Assembly (NCBI GenBank): GCA_003054695.1
Contig: QAZA01000056.1
Coordinates: 1 to 64,000, forward strand
Length of the DNA stretch: 64,000 nucleotides
Direction of reading: 5' to 3'
From: Verrucomicrobia bacterium LW23
GTDB lineage: Bacteria > Verrucomicrobiota > Verrucomicrobiia > Methylacidiphilales > UBA1321
Position numbers and translations under genes: made by a program. Positions 9,301 to 16,843 of the stretch are shown here, piece by piece (positions within the stretch are counted from its first letter, which is position 1; each line of letters begins with the position of its first letter). Under the pieces are notes generated by a model, which saw nothing but the letters and a program-made list of their open reading frames with translations, had not been told where the DNA came from and ran no database searches.

Positions 9301-10434
9301 ATGCCCTCTCATGATCGATCGATTGCCGAATTCTCCACGGATGGAATCTACCGCAGCAGAGAGATCCAGTTTGCGGCCCTGTCCCATAGTCGAGCAGACG
9401 CCATCAAGCTCGTCGTCGAACAACGCGTCGTAGACTCCACTGAGCTTCACCGAAACCAATCGCAAGCTTACCCGGCGTGACCATGCTTTGCGGAGAAGGA
9501 CGGCAAGCAACGCATAGATATCCGCCTCGTAGGATGTTGGTTCATCCAGGCTTTGGGATCTGCCCTCTTCCTCCATATCATTGTAGCGCACTCGGACGCT
9601 CACGGTACGCACCATTTTCCCATCACTGCGAACTTTTGCCATCAACTTGTCTGCGATGGATCTCAACTTTGCTATAACATAGGTCTCGTCTGTTTGATCG
9701 ATGACAAAGGTCTCCTGAGAGCCGTAGCTTTTGGCTGCGGGCGCTTCCGGCACGACAGGACGATCATCAATTCCCTGGGAGAACTGCCAGAGCTGGGGCG
9801 CCATGTTGCCCATGATAAGTGCCAGTTGATCCGGTTTTGTCAGGGCAATCTGCCCAATAAGCGAAAGACCCGCTGCGTTCAACCCTTGCGAGACTTTGGG
9901 ACCAATACCGGGCAGCCAGGTATTGGCGAGCGGCGCAAGGAAGTCCTTCTCACGGCCTTCTCTTACGTGGATGAGGTTGTCCGGCTTCTTAAATTTTGAG
10001 GCGATCTGGGAAACCAGCTTATTTGATCCCACACCTTCGCTGACCGTAATCTTGAGCGATTCCCGGATTGCCTTGCGAACTGTCACGGCAATGGATTCGG
10101 GATCATGCTTGCTGCCACGTACGCAAAAATAGCCTTCATCGACGCCTTGCACTTCCACGGTCGGCGTGAAGTCGTAGACATAAGTAAACATTCGCCTGGA
10201 GAAGAGTTCGTATTTCTCGAAATCTCCAGGAAGGACAATCAACTTCGGGCAGAGCTTCAATGCCCTGGCGGTCGGCATTGGGGTATAAACGCCGAAACGA
10301 CGCGCCTCGTAAGATGCAGAAGCGATGATTCCTCGCTTCGTGCCACCAACAGCAATGGCTTTTCCACGAAGCTTTGGATTCGCGGCCGCCTCGACCGAGG
10401 CGAAGAACGCGTCGGCATCCAGATGCACAATCAT
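6334..10434 (-). CDS. DinB (Y-family) - DnaE (C-family) DNA polymerase fusion
   Basis: A single 1366-residue protein joins two polymerases. Residues 1-385 are a Y-family DinB-like enzyme with all catalytic acids visible (D6, D8, D99, E100), a helix-hairpin-helix at 173-200 and a little-finger domain. After a linker (about 386-414) comes a DnaE-type alpha subunit. Its PHP region (about 415-480) lacks the usual H-x-H and reads TDPNLHG where active domains have TDH, so proofreading is probably lost. The palm acids D719, D721, D723 and D871 are present, and a C-terminal OB fold ends the protein. Family logic links it to the ImuB-DnaE2 mutasome, here in one chain and with an apparently active Y-family half. 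It follows the S24 gene by 15 bases, pointing to damage-inducible translesion synthesis. Confidence 0.88.
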   Translation of the reverse strand: MIVHLDADAFFASVEAAANPKLRGKAIAVGGTKRGIIASASYEARRFGVYTPMPTARALKLCPKLIVLPGDFEKYELFSRRMFTYVYDFTPTVEVQGVDEGYFCVRGSKHDPESIAVTVRKAIRESLKITVSEGVGSNKLVSQIASKFKKPDNLIHVREGREKDFLAPLANTWLPGIGPKVSQGLNAAGLSLIGQIALTKPDQLALIMGNMAPQLWQFSQGIDDRPVVPEAPAAKSYGSQETFVIDQTDETYVIAKLRSIADKLMAKVRSDGKMVRTVSVRVRYNDMEEEGRSQSLDEPTSYEADIYALLAVLLRKAWSRRVSLRLVSVKLSGVYDALFDDELDGVCSTMGQGRKLDLSAAVDSIRGEFGNRSIMRGHDLWLRQQEAKADGRPIKTTEKAAAPISTLASPRKSEALTAILNFKSYYSFLDSLLSPKDIVALAKKHNLSAIAVTDPNLHGAVEICQAAEKAGIRAIIAAELLPVDAPAVNAYVEDAEGYCNLCALLSTEKLTQDRLRAHGKGLVFVPVCDCGPEVRYPEREDIRFYNIVQSIRTLTLLHDKHPEKRNGRFHFRGELGMESSTLHQVLERCRFKFEWGGLKFPHYKPADNSTPNQFLRHLTLEGVERRYGKKPDLIDRVRSQVEEELSIIAEVGYDEYFLLCWDILEDCKRMGIDWITRGSAADSLVCYCLGISDVCPVRFSLYFKRFLNRDRMALRKLPDIDIDFPHDRRDEVVEAILAKYGPHAAIVGGFNTYQGRSSFGDIAKVLGVSESQIRRLTQRIPRTSATDVAQAVAESVECGDSIFGEDPYKTALELAFRLDGYPRHPKMHPCGVVLSRDPIHSLTPTFISGKGWPTTHLNMDSVEDVGLVKMDILAQAGLAVMRDTTRILESKGIHTDLKSLEPWENEEIWRMIAQGGCRGVHHIESPAMLSLSKMCGVRRIDDLIAIVSVIRPGGANGLKKTQFARRCQGLEQPDYTHPSLEKVLASTYGVVAYEEHVLEICEAFADMPPGRSDMLRRALVKVQIDKIEEMLREFVDYARKAGRSESEIKTVGDLLVGFRGYAFCRAHSTAYGIEAFQAASLKLNHPKEFLCNVLEHGKGFYSRLVYSIECRSLGIGFLHPDINNSWDRFYPEVQGIRVPVKQVKGLTEASLERITEARSEHPFESIEDFCTRVKPQDDEMQSMIRVGCFDSLDPSRTSQYWAWRRCAAFKTESLYQSLLPLGFHDEAPAVRSEPEHLNRLRAEMEILGFTVSGHPLEQFPEIAWESYCPIVEIGSFPGQTVTVAGLIIEDRLHHQVDGRTMKFISICDPTGIAEVEIFADAYERSGINTVRYPIVEIRGIVNSYESGIGNSLDATVINQPRGLTAS

Positions 10435-10449
10435 GGTGTTTCCCCAGGA

Positions 10450-11052
10450 CTATGTGCGACGAACCAAAGCCACCATTACGCCTTGAACAACCAGTTCCCG
10501 GGCCGGAACGATAGCGCGGAACCGAGGATTTTCGGCCTTTAGAAACGGCCTTCCGCTACGCAGGAAGTAGCGCTTTAATGTCATTTCCCCATCAACCAGA
10601 GCCGCAACCACCGCGCCATCATAAGGCGACTTAAACTCAAGGATCACCACATCTTTATCCAGGATTCCCGCTCCCACCATGGACTCGCCGCAGACCCGAA
10701 CCGCAAAGGTCCGGGCGTTGTTCGGAATTCCAATCGAACTGATGTCCACACCAATGCACCCGTCATCTTCCTGGCATTGCCCCCAGGGAGTTCCTGCGGG
10801 GATCGTACCCAAAATCGGAATCAGAACGTAGCTGGCGGGCAGAGGGGAGACCGTTGAACGCCGTGTGAACGCATGAATATTTACGGAGGCATTCCGAGTG
10901 CATTCCGATGAACGTGTATTCGCGGTCACATCACTTTGAATATTTCTCCTTGCATCATCGCAATCGATTGGAGATAAGGGGTTAATCTCGTCCGCTTCTG
11001 CTCTTGAATCCAGAACATCGTCCTGGCACAGCGGGGAGAAAGAAATATTCAT
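10450..11052 (-). CDS. S24-family self-cleaving protein (LexA/UmuD-like)
   Basis: A 200-residue protein whose second half is a serine/lysine autoprotease of the LexA/UmuD family. Numbered from the ATG at 11052, the A86-G87 cleavage bond sits in TIPAGTPW, the nucleophile is S124 in CGESMVG and the general base is K160 in MTLKRY, closely matching LexA spacing. The first 75 residues are polar and show no recognisable helix-turn-helix, so it is more like an extended UmuD than a standard LexA. A TTG start at 11076 would add eight residues but would run through the dyad at 11057-11084. It is the first gene of a unit with the polymerase fusion, so it may gate that enzyme's activity after RecA-stimulated cleavage. 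Confidence 0.8.
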   Translation of the reverse strand: MNISFSPLCQDDVLDSRAEADEINPLSPIDCDDARRNIQSDVTANTRSSECTRNASVNIHAFTRRSTVSPLPASYVLIPILGTIPAGTPWGQCQEDDGCIGVDISSIGIPNNARTFAVRVCGESMVGAGILDKDVVILEFKSPYDGAVVAALVDGEMTLKRYFLRSGRPFLKAENPRFRAIVPARELVVQGVMVALVRRT

Positions 11053-11056
11053 ACGA

Positions 11057-11084
11057 CCACTATTAGCCTTATCCAAAATAGTGG
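11057..11084. promoter_or_regulatory. Candidate damage-response operator (8-bp dyad)
   Basis: CCACTATT at 11057-11064 and AATAGTGG at 11077-11084 are perfect inverted arms 12 bases apart, ending four bases before the ATG of the S24 gene. Position and symmetry fit an operator for the S24-polymerase unit and possibly for the divergent DUF72 gene. It does not match the E. coli or Bacillus SOS boxes, so the assignment to LexA is inference. Confidence 0.45.
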
Positions 11085-11199
11085 CAAGATCGGTCTCTTT
11101 GCCCCCTCTGAAAAAAGTTTGAGGAGGGCCTAACCTGCCGCCCTTATTGGGTCGTTCTGTTGTCTTGTAAGGTCAAGCCAGGTCGCTTACCTTGTTTCC

Positions 11200-12165
11200 A
11201 TGCTCGGCGGACTATTCCGAGAATTCCCGTTACACCGTTTCTCGACCAGACTTCGTGAATTGGCGGCAAACGGAATTTATCTGGGAACCAGCAGTTGGAA
11301 GTATCCGGGATGGGTCGGAATGCTCTATGAGGAGCAGCGCTATCTGGTCCGCAATCGATTCTCGCTTAAGCGTTTCGAAGAGCAGTGCCTGAGTGAATAT
11401 GGGGAGACGCTGAGCACTGTCGGAGTCGATTCGACATACTATGCATTCCCTACGACTGAAAGCCTCGTGAAGTTGTCTGATCAAGTACCAGATGGCTTCA
11501 AGTTTGGCTTCAAGGTAACAGACACCATTTCGCTGCGCCGCTTTCCCCGGATTAAGCGATATGATTTCACTGCCGGCCTCGAAAACCCAGGCTTTCTCAA
11601 CGCAGATCTCTTCGTCGAGAGGTTTCTCGGTCCGTGTGAGCAAATTCGCGACAAGGTCGGCCCTCTCATGTTCGAGTTCAGCAGCTTCGAAGAACAGGGG
11701 GTAGAGAGAGAGGAATTCCTGGAGAAGCTGGAAGCGTTTTTTGCGAAGCTACCCCCAGGCTGGCTATACTGTACCGAGATCCGTGACTCCCCTTTGCTTG
11801 GGGAGGCGTATTTCTCGATGCTGGCTCGGTATGGTGTCGGCCATGTGTTCAACTCCTGGACCGCAATGCCACCGGTTCTTGCTCAACTGGATTTGCCCGG
11901 AAGCGTCGCGGGAAATTGCGTGGCAGCCCGATTCTTACTTCGCCCCGGTAAGACCTACGCGAAAGCCGTCGAGCGTTACGAACCGTTTGATCGGACGCAC
12001 GACATCTATCCCGATGGCAGAAAGGCTATTCGACACATGATCGATATGACTGTCCCTGCGAACGGATGTAAACGCGTTCCGAAATTTCTTTTCATCAATA
12101 ATCGGCTGGAGGGCAACGCATTAAATACAATCCTCGCGACCATTCAGGGAGAGAATACCACTTAA
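11200..12165 (+). CDS. DUF72 (YecE-like) family protein
   Basis: A 321-residue TIM-barrel-type DUF72 protein, recognised by the opening GTSSWKYPGW, then TVGVDSTYYAFPT and GFKFGFKVTD. No biochemical function is established for this family. The gene is divergent from the S24-polymerase unit with a 147-base gap that holds the dyad at 11057-11084, so it may share the same control. No membrane segment or signal peptide is visible. It converges on the relaxase gene. Confidence 0.75.
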   Translation: MLGGLFREFPLHRFSTRLRELAANGIYLGTSSWKYPGWVGMLYEEQRYLVRNRFSLKRFEEQCLSEYGETLSTVGVDSTYYAFPTTESLVKLSDQVPDGFKFGFKVTDTISLRRFPRIKRYDFTAGLENPGFLNADLFVERFLGPCEQIRDKVGPLMFEFSSFEEQGVEREEFLEKLEAFFAKLPPGWLYCTEIRDSPLLGEAYFSMLARYGVGHVFNSWTAMPPVLAQLDLPGSVAGNCVAARFLLRPGKTYAKAVERYEPFDRTHDIYPDGRKAIRHMIDMTVPANGCKRVPKFLFINNRLEGNALNTILATIQGENTT

Positions 12166-12170
12166 AAATG

Positions 12171-12207
12171 CTGCTGGATGCGAGCAGGAGCAGTACGCCT
12201 CCAGCAG
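12171..12207. terminator. Hairpin between convergent genes
   Basis: CTGCTGGA at 12171-12178 pairs with TCCAGCAG at 12200-12207, in the 49-base gap between the convergent DUF72 and relaxase genes. There is no T-run, so if it terminates transcription it is not a classical intrinsic terminator. Confidence 0.35.
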
Positions 12208-12214
12208 ATGTATC

Positions 12215-14794
12215 TCAGATTCCCATCGTTTGTTTCACTTCACGCACTAGCTGGCGAGAGCGAGCTTGTTCGATCGCTTGTCGACCGCTGTCGAGGTCGG
12301 TCACATAAATTGCCTGCTTTTCCCTGAATCGAGAGAGACTGACGTAAGCCTGTTGTAGGTTGGCTGCGGCAATTCCTTTTTGTGACATCAGCAGGATACT
12401 GTTGTCGACCGTCTTGCCCTGGGATGAATGGGAGGTGACAGCATATCCGTAGGTGAAACTCCTGTACCCAGCGGGCAAACTGCGCCCGTCATTCAGAACG
12501 ATTCGACCGTTCGGATCCACACTCTTCACGATGACGATATCGCCATTCTTCACCCCCACCGATTTTGCGTTTTCGCGAAGCAGCAGCCTCTCTCCTTCAG
12601 CAATTGCCAGTTTGTGCTGTGTTCCTACATCGAAGCCCTTCACCGCCTTTGGGTCCAGGGGCGTCTGGGCACCAGATGAGTCTTCTACGATCAGGAGATT
12701 TCCGGTCAGGCTGACCACTGAATACGTTGTTCCAGCGGAAAAGGAACCAGCATCTTTTTGGAATCTGATGGCGTCACCGGGAAGGTAATTGCTGGCTTCG
12801 GAGATCTGAGCTTTCGTCCACTGGTAGGACTGAAAGGCATATACGTTGACCTCTGAATCGCCGAGCTGCTGGTGATCTTTGAGTTTCGCGCGGACCTGAG
12901 CATTGAATGCGCGGATCTCCGACCAGACTGGAGAGATTGCGAGGCACGACTTTCCACGGAGTAAGGTTTGCACGTAGTCAGCAGCTGCGCGCTTCATGAG
13001 TTCTTCCTCGGATTGGATTTCGTGCACAGCTCCCATCTCGCTGAACTGCTTAAGCCCGCCGATTGCATCACCTTCCGCAAATTTCTTCACGGCAAGGCGA
13101 AACGACTCGATCTTCTGGCGCTGGATTTGAGTCAGAGTGGCCACCAGCGGTTCGCCATATTTGAGAACAGCTCGGAGTGCGTCTCCGGCTTCAACTGAAG
13201 AGTGCTGTTTGGTATCGCCGACGAGGAGGATTCGATTTCCATTTTCCTCGGAGAGGCGAAACAGAGCTGCCATTTGCCGCATGGACACGAGGCCGGACTC
13301 GTCGACGATCAGCGTATGGCCGGCGACTTTCCACTGGAGTTCCGGATTAGTAAGCAGTTGCTGAAGGGTATCTGCGCGGGGAGTCAGCTCTTTTCGGAGG
13401 ACATCAGCAGCGCCTGAAGTTGGGGCGCACGCAAACACCTGGTGGCCGCTCAACTGGATCCCTTCGACAACTGCGCGAAGAGTGGTGGTCTTACCGGTTC
13501 CTGCATCTCCCTGCAAAACTACCAGTCGATCTCTTGAGCCGAGAATTTGTTTTACCGCGAGGGTCTGCTCGTCGTTGAGATGCGATATGGATTGAGGGAC
13601 TACTCCAAAACCATGCGGGAACAACTCCTTCGCTTCCAAAGTCCAGGAAGTCACTTTGTTCTCAAGCTGGAGCGTTTCCCTTGTCGTAATCTTCGAGCCA
13701 ATTTTCTCGATGAAGCCACTCTCCATGAACTCTTGCAACTGACGCTTCAGCTCGGGAAGGTTTACATGCCCTCTCCCTACTTTTAAAGCTTCACGAAGCA
13801 GACCTTTCTTGTCGATGATGGAGCAACGTTCGAAAACGTGATCGATGGCAACACCGAGGGATTCGGATTCCCTGGACCTGTGGGGCTGATTTCCAGAGCC
13901 TTCTGCGGTGCGGATGAGAGAGCGAATGGCCCGCATGTCATCGGGACCGGCTTCTGTTTGCCAGGCTTCTTTCAATTCATCCAGCTCAGCGGCCTTTTTG
14001 GCAGCGCGGGAGGTTGCGGCGATTCGAAGAAGTGCATCTTGGGAGTGCACGCCGACTCGTTTTGCTTCCTCCGTAATCTCCTGCCTGCGCTTGCTAAACG
14101 TGGCTCTAGCATCAGCAGGCATTCCTTTGATTGTGAAGCCAAGCGAGCGGGTTCGTTCGAGTTGATACCCGCCCTGGATCATCCGAGAGGCCAATTTGTT
14201 GTAGCAGACTTCCCGGAAATAACTTTGGTGCAGATAATATCCGCCTGGCTCAACACCTTTCCACCGTTTCTCGGCGGCATCGTATGTCAGATTCATGATG
14301 CACAGATGCGTGTGAAGCTGCGGATCCTGACTACGACTTGCTTCGTGCTGGACAATGGCGGCCACCATGTTGCCTGTTTCACGCGTTTCATTGGCGCCGT
14401 GTTTTCTGACTCGAGTGCCCGTAGTTGATTCGATTTCGCGAAGTGTCTCCTGCACGGCTTCATTCCACCAGGATTCAATGCGCTTGTCTCCACCCACATA
14501 GAGAGCGATCGATACGTCCTTTGGCGCGGAAATCTGGCCGAAGTAGCACACGCGCCTCTTTTGATTTTCTCTCATTCCCAGCCGGTCGTTGGTAACGGGA
14601 TGCCGACCGTTGCACAGACGATCGAACGCTTCGGACTGGACATGACCTGAGAGGCCAAGCTTTTTGGCTCCCTCGCCGAACCACACCAGCTCGGATCGAT
14701 TGTTCTGGCTGAGATAATCTTTCGTGGCCATGTGGTCACGAAAATACCGAAGAGCACCTGCAGAACTGCAACAAGGTTGATCAAAGCGCACCAT
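12215..14794 (-). CDS. MobF-type conjugative relaxase-helicase (TrwC/TraI-like)
   Basis: This protein nicks oriT, becomes covalently bound to the 5' end and unwinds the strand to be transferred. The N-terminal relaxase domain shows candidate catalytic tyrosines Y17 and Y27. It also has the metal-binding triad H150, H161 and H163 in HEASRSQDPQLHTH, the MobF signature. The second half is a superfamily 1 helicase with Walker A GDAGTGKTTT at about residue 435 and later motifs VDESG, GDTKQ and the C-terminal TSHSSQGKT. The 859 residues are shorter than TrwC or F TraI, with no extra C-terminal domain. It is transcribed away from the repeat-rich region at 14795-15101, the expected position of oriT. 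Confidence 0.9.
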   Translation of the reverse strand: MVRFDQPCCSSAGALRYFRDHMATKDYLSQNNRSELVWFGEGAKKLGLSGHVQSEAFDRLCNGRHPVTNDRLGMRENQKRRVCYFGQISAPKDVSIALYVGGDKRIESWWNEAVQETLREIESTTGTRVRKHGANETRETGNMVAAIVQHEASRSQDPQLHTHLCIMNLTYDAAEKRWKGVEPGGYYLHQSYFREVCYNKLASRMIQGGYQLERTRSLGFTIKGMPADARATFSKRRQEITEEAKRVGVHSQDALLRIAATSRAAKKAAELDELKEAWQTEAGPDDMRAIRSLIRTAEGSGNQPHRSRESESLGVAIDHVFERCSIIDKKGLLREALKVGRGHVNLPELKRQLQEFMESGFIEKIGSKITTRETLQLENKVTSWTLEAKELFPHGFGVVPQSISHLNDEQTLAVKQILGSRDRLVVLQGDAGTGKTTTLRAVVEGIQLSGHQVFACAPTSGAADVLRKELTPRADTLQQLLTNPELQWKVAGHTLIVDESGLVSMRQMAALFRLSEENGNRILLVGDTKQHSSVEAGDALRAVLKYGEPLVATLTQIQRQKIESFRLAVKKFAEGDAIGGLKQFSEMGAVHEIQSEEELMKRAAADYVQTLLRGKSCLAISPVWSEIRAFNAQVRAKLKDHQQLGDSEVNVYAFQSYQWTKAQISEASNYLPGDAIRFQKDAGSFSAGTTYSVVSLTGNLLIVEDSSGAQTPLDPKAVKGFDVGTQHKLAIAEGERLLLRENAKSVGVKNGDIVIVKSVDPNGRIVLNDGRSLPAGYRSFTYGYAVTSHSSQGKTVDNSILLMSQKGIAAANLQQAYVSLSRFREKQAIYVTDLDSGRQAIEQARSRQLVREVKQTMGI

Positions 14795-15101
14795 TCTTCA
14801 ATGTACAGCTTTGTGTAGATAAGTATAAAACTACTTAGTAGCGAAATTTTGAAGCAAAATGAGGTTTCTAAAGAAGCTCTAAACGAGCCTTAATTCATTA
14901 TTGAAAATAGGAACACGCCTCCCCTTATACGCCACGTCGTAGCGATAAGTAGCTGTCAGGAGCGATCAAATAAATCACGCGACATCAGACACAGCATCAT
15001 GCAGCAGCACAAAGCATTACGCAGCAGAATGCAGACACCATAAGCAATCTCATGCAGGCGGCGAAATTCGCTACTAAGTAGTTTTTGCACAATCGCAAAT
15101 C
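14795..15101. other. Candidate origin of transfer (oriT) and divergent promoter region
   Basis: A 307-base non-coding region between the relaxase and the TraK-like gene. A perfect 19-bp inverted repeat (AAAACTACTTAGTAGCGAA) has arms at 14827-14845 and 15067-15085, and each arm contains its own short palindrome CTACTtAGTAG. Inside lie AGCGAT repeated 20 bases apart (14941, 14961) and two imperfect 15-mers with the same period. Position between a relaxase and relaxosome genes, plus this repeat content, suits an oriT. The nic site cannot be fixed from sequence. No gene is visible in it. Confidence 0.6.
14993..15027 (+). repeat. 20-bp-period direct repeat in the oriT region
   Basis: AGCATCATGCAGCAG at 14993-15007 recurs as AGCATTACGCAGCAG at 15013-15027, with 13 of 15 bases identical and starts 20 bases apart, close to two helical turns. 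It probably binds a relaxosome protein such as the adjacent TraK-like product; this is inference. Confidence 0.5.
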
Positions 15102-15545
15102 ATGCATTTAATAGTATGGCATATGAATGCCCCAAACCCATCGCTGCCAAAGCCTGCCACACTCTCGGAGGCGGCACACCAGTTTAGTCCCGTACATAAA
15201 CCAGCAGAAATGCTGGAGAAGCACAAAGAAGCTATCCTGCTCTTAAGAGCAAGAGGTGCTTCATATCCGGCAATCGCCCAGATGCTGATGAGTTACGGCG
15301 TCACCATTGGCGATGTAACCATTGCCAGATTTTGCAGGCAACATGATGCTGAGATAAGGCGATTAAAGATAAAGGATGAACATACTGATCAAGACGTGTC
15401 CGAGAACAAAGAAAACGCAGTGAACGCAGATCATGCAAGCTCCGGCCAGTTAACACATCCTGCCGCAGCAGCATCAAGTTTGCAGCAGCAGACTCCACCG
15501 TCATTCACACCAAACAAAATGCGCTCACTTAGAGGGAAGGTATAG
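15102..15545 (+). CDS. TraK-like oriT-binding protein candidate
   Basis: A 147-residue basic protein with a helix-turn-helix-like centre (about 40-85: AILLLRARGASYPAIAQML, then TIARFCRQH) and a disordered Gln/Ser-rich tail. Similarity to RP4 TraK is by position, not by clear sequence. In RP4 traK, traL and traM run divergently from the relaxase gene beside oriT, with products of about 134, 241 and 145 residues. Here the three genes encode 147, 252 and 177 residues in the same order. A start at the second ATG (15123) is equally possible and neither has a ribosome site. It likely binds the neighbouring repeats. Confidence 0.5.
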   Translation: MHLIVWHMNAPNPSLPKPATLSEAAHQFSPVHKPAEMLEKHKEAILLLRARGASYPAIAQMLMSYGVTIGDVTIARFCRQHDAEIRRLKIKDEHTDQDVSENKENAVNADHASSGQLTHPAAAASSLQQQTPPSFTPNKMRSLRGKV

Positions 15546-15564
15546 CAGTACGTAACAATTGCCT

Positions 15565-16323
15565 ATGAGTACAAACACTAACGTGAAGAACAACCAAAAC
15601 ACTGGCAAACGCATCATCTTCGTTACCGGCGATAAAGGTGGCGTCGGAAAGAGCTTCGTCGCTCGTGCGCTTGTGCAGTACTTCCTCGATCGGAAGGTGC
15701 AGTTCAGAGCTTACGATCTGGATCCGGTGAATCCTAACCTGGCACAATTCTATCCGCAGCAAACCACCCAACTAGATATCGACGAGCCCGGAGGCCTCGA
15801 CATCATCCGCAACGATCTGGACTCGCACTCGCTGCTCATTGTTGACTGTGCAGCACGCGCCATTGGGGAGCTGGACGCCTGGTTTATCGACATGGCGCTG
15901 CTGGAGCAACGCAAGGAGCTGAGGCTGTCACTCACCATTGCCTTCGTGGTAACGCCGGACAAAAGTTGCACCATCATTATGCGTGACGCACTGGACAGGT
16001 TCGGCGATCAGGCAACCTACCTGGTCGTTCGAAACCTTGGAAAAGGGAGCAACTTCTCCATCTACGAGGGCTCGCAGCTTAAAAAGACATTGCAGGCCAG
16101 CCATGGCGGTCACGAGATATCTGTGCCCGCATTGCTGGAAAGAACTGTCGTGCTTCTCGATTCGAACGACGTGTCGTTTGGCGAGGCAGCCAACAGCCCC
16201 ATGACAACTTCGGCTGACCGATCACGGGTGGCTGGCTTTCTGATGAGGACTTATACCCAGTTCGATAATGTCAGGTCGCTTTTGCTTCCCGACCCAACCG
16301 TAACCGAACGTGTCGAAAAATGA
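15565..16323 (+). CDS. ParA/TraL-like P-loop ATPase
   Basis: A 252-residue deviant-Walker ATPase of the ParA/MinD superfamily. The loop GDKGGVGKSFVAR lies near residue 23, AYDLDPVNPN is the second motif and LIVDCAA is Walker B. RP4 TraL is of the same type and size and is found in the same gene position beside oriT. Its exact role in transfer is not known to me. The start is set at ATG 15565, which follows CCT and has no Shine-Dalgarno; a TTG two codons upstream is less likely. It overlaps the TraM-like gene by 14 bases. A partition ParA is an alternative, but no ParB neighbour is present. Confidence 0.65.
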   Translation: MSTNTNVKNNQNTGKRIIFVTGDKGGVGKSFVARALVQYFLDRKVQFRAYDLDPVNPNLAQFYPQQTTQLDIDEPGGLDIIRNDLDSHSLLIVDCAARAIGELDAWFIDMALLEQRKELRLSLTIAFVVTPDKSCTIIMRDALDRFGDQATYLVVRNLGKGSNFSIYEGSQLKKTLQASHGGHEISVPALLERTVVLLDSNDVSFGEAANSPMTTSADRSRVAGFLMRTYTQFDNVRSLLLPDPTVTERVEK

Positions 16324-16843
16324 GCGTCCGAGTCAGGAGCTTCGTTCGCCGGAGGAAGTCTTCAATGGGGACAATCTCCCGGATGATCTCAAGTGGGTGA
16401 TGACTCACTTCGGATTGCCTAAGAACGATCCGTTTGTCGTTCTCCTCGCGTGGCACTGGCACCGGGTCCAGAGCAACAAAGATGTCCTGGAATCTGCCAG
16501 ACAGGAGATGGATACCTCACTCGACGCGAAACTTAAAGCATTCGAGGAGATCGCCGCCAAGAGCGTAAGTCTGAAAGACGAGATTCGGCGTCTGGAAGCG
16601 CTCATGGCACGAAGCCCGGATACCATCGCCGAGGAATGGCGAACGAAGTGGGATGCATCACTCAAGAAGGGCATGGCCGACGTCAAGGCCCTTTCCGACA
16701 GCCTGAACACTCTGCTGCCGCAGACGAAAAGCGCGTTCAGGACACTACGAATTCACCAAATGCTCGCCGTGTTCTTCAGCGGGCTCGCTTCAGGTTCCCT
16801 CATTGGCATATGGATCCATTCTCTCTTATCCTCGCGGCTTTAA
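16310..16843 (+). CDS. TraM-like membrane-anchored coiled-coil protein
   Basis: A 177-residue protein starting at GTG 16310, inside the end of the TraL-like gene. The middle (about 60-140) is rich in heptad-like charged and Leu/Ala positions suggesting a coiled coil. The C-terminus carries one hydrophobic segment (MLAVFFSGLASGSLIGIWIH), so it is probably tail-anchored in the inner membrane. It corresponds by order to RP4 TraM, but I see no convincing sequence identity. It overlaps the coupling-protein gene by 34 bases, implying tight co-translation. Confidence 0.55.
   Translation: MSKNERPSQELRSPEEVFNGDNLPDDLKWVMTHFGLPKNDPFVVLLAWHWHRVQSNKDVLESARQEMDTSLDAKLKAFEEIAAKSVSLKDEIRRLEALMARSPDTIAEEWRTKWDASLKKGMADVKALSDSLNTLLPQTKSAFRTLRIHQMLAVFFSGLASGSLIGIWIHSLLSSRL

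Noticed and set aside
6334-10434. Two adjacent genes, dinB and dnaE2, with a sequencing error
   Set aside because: The frame is continuous through a normal-looking hydrophilic linker with no stop or second start signal, so a true fusion is favoured; kept as a possibility only.
13838-14428. 196-residue plus-strand frame within the relaxase gene
   Set aside because: Antisense to the MobF catalytic domain and without known features.
15565-16323. Chromosome/plasmid partition ParA
   Set aside because: The P-loop fits ParA, but there is no parB or centromere-like array and the position beside oriT matches RP4 traL better.
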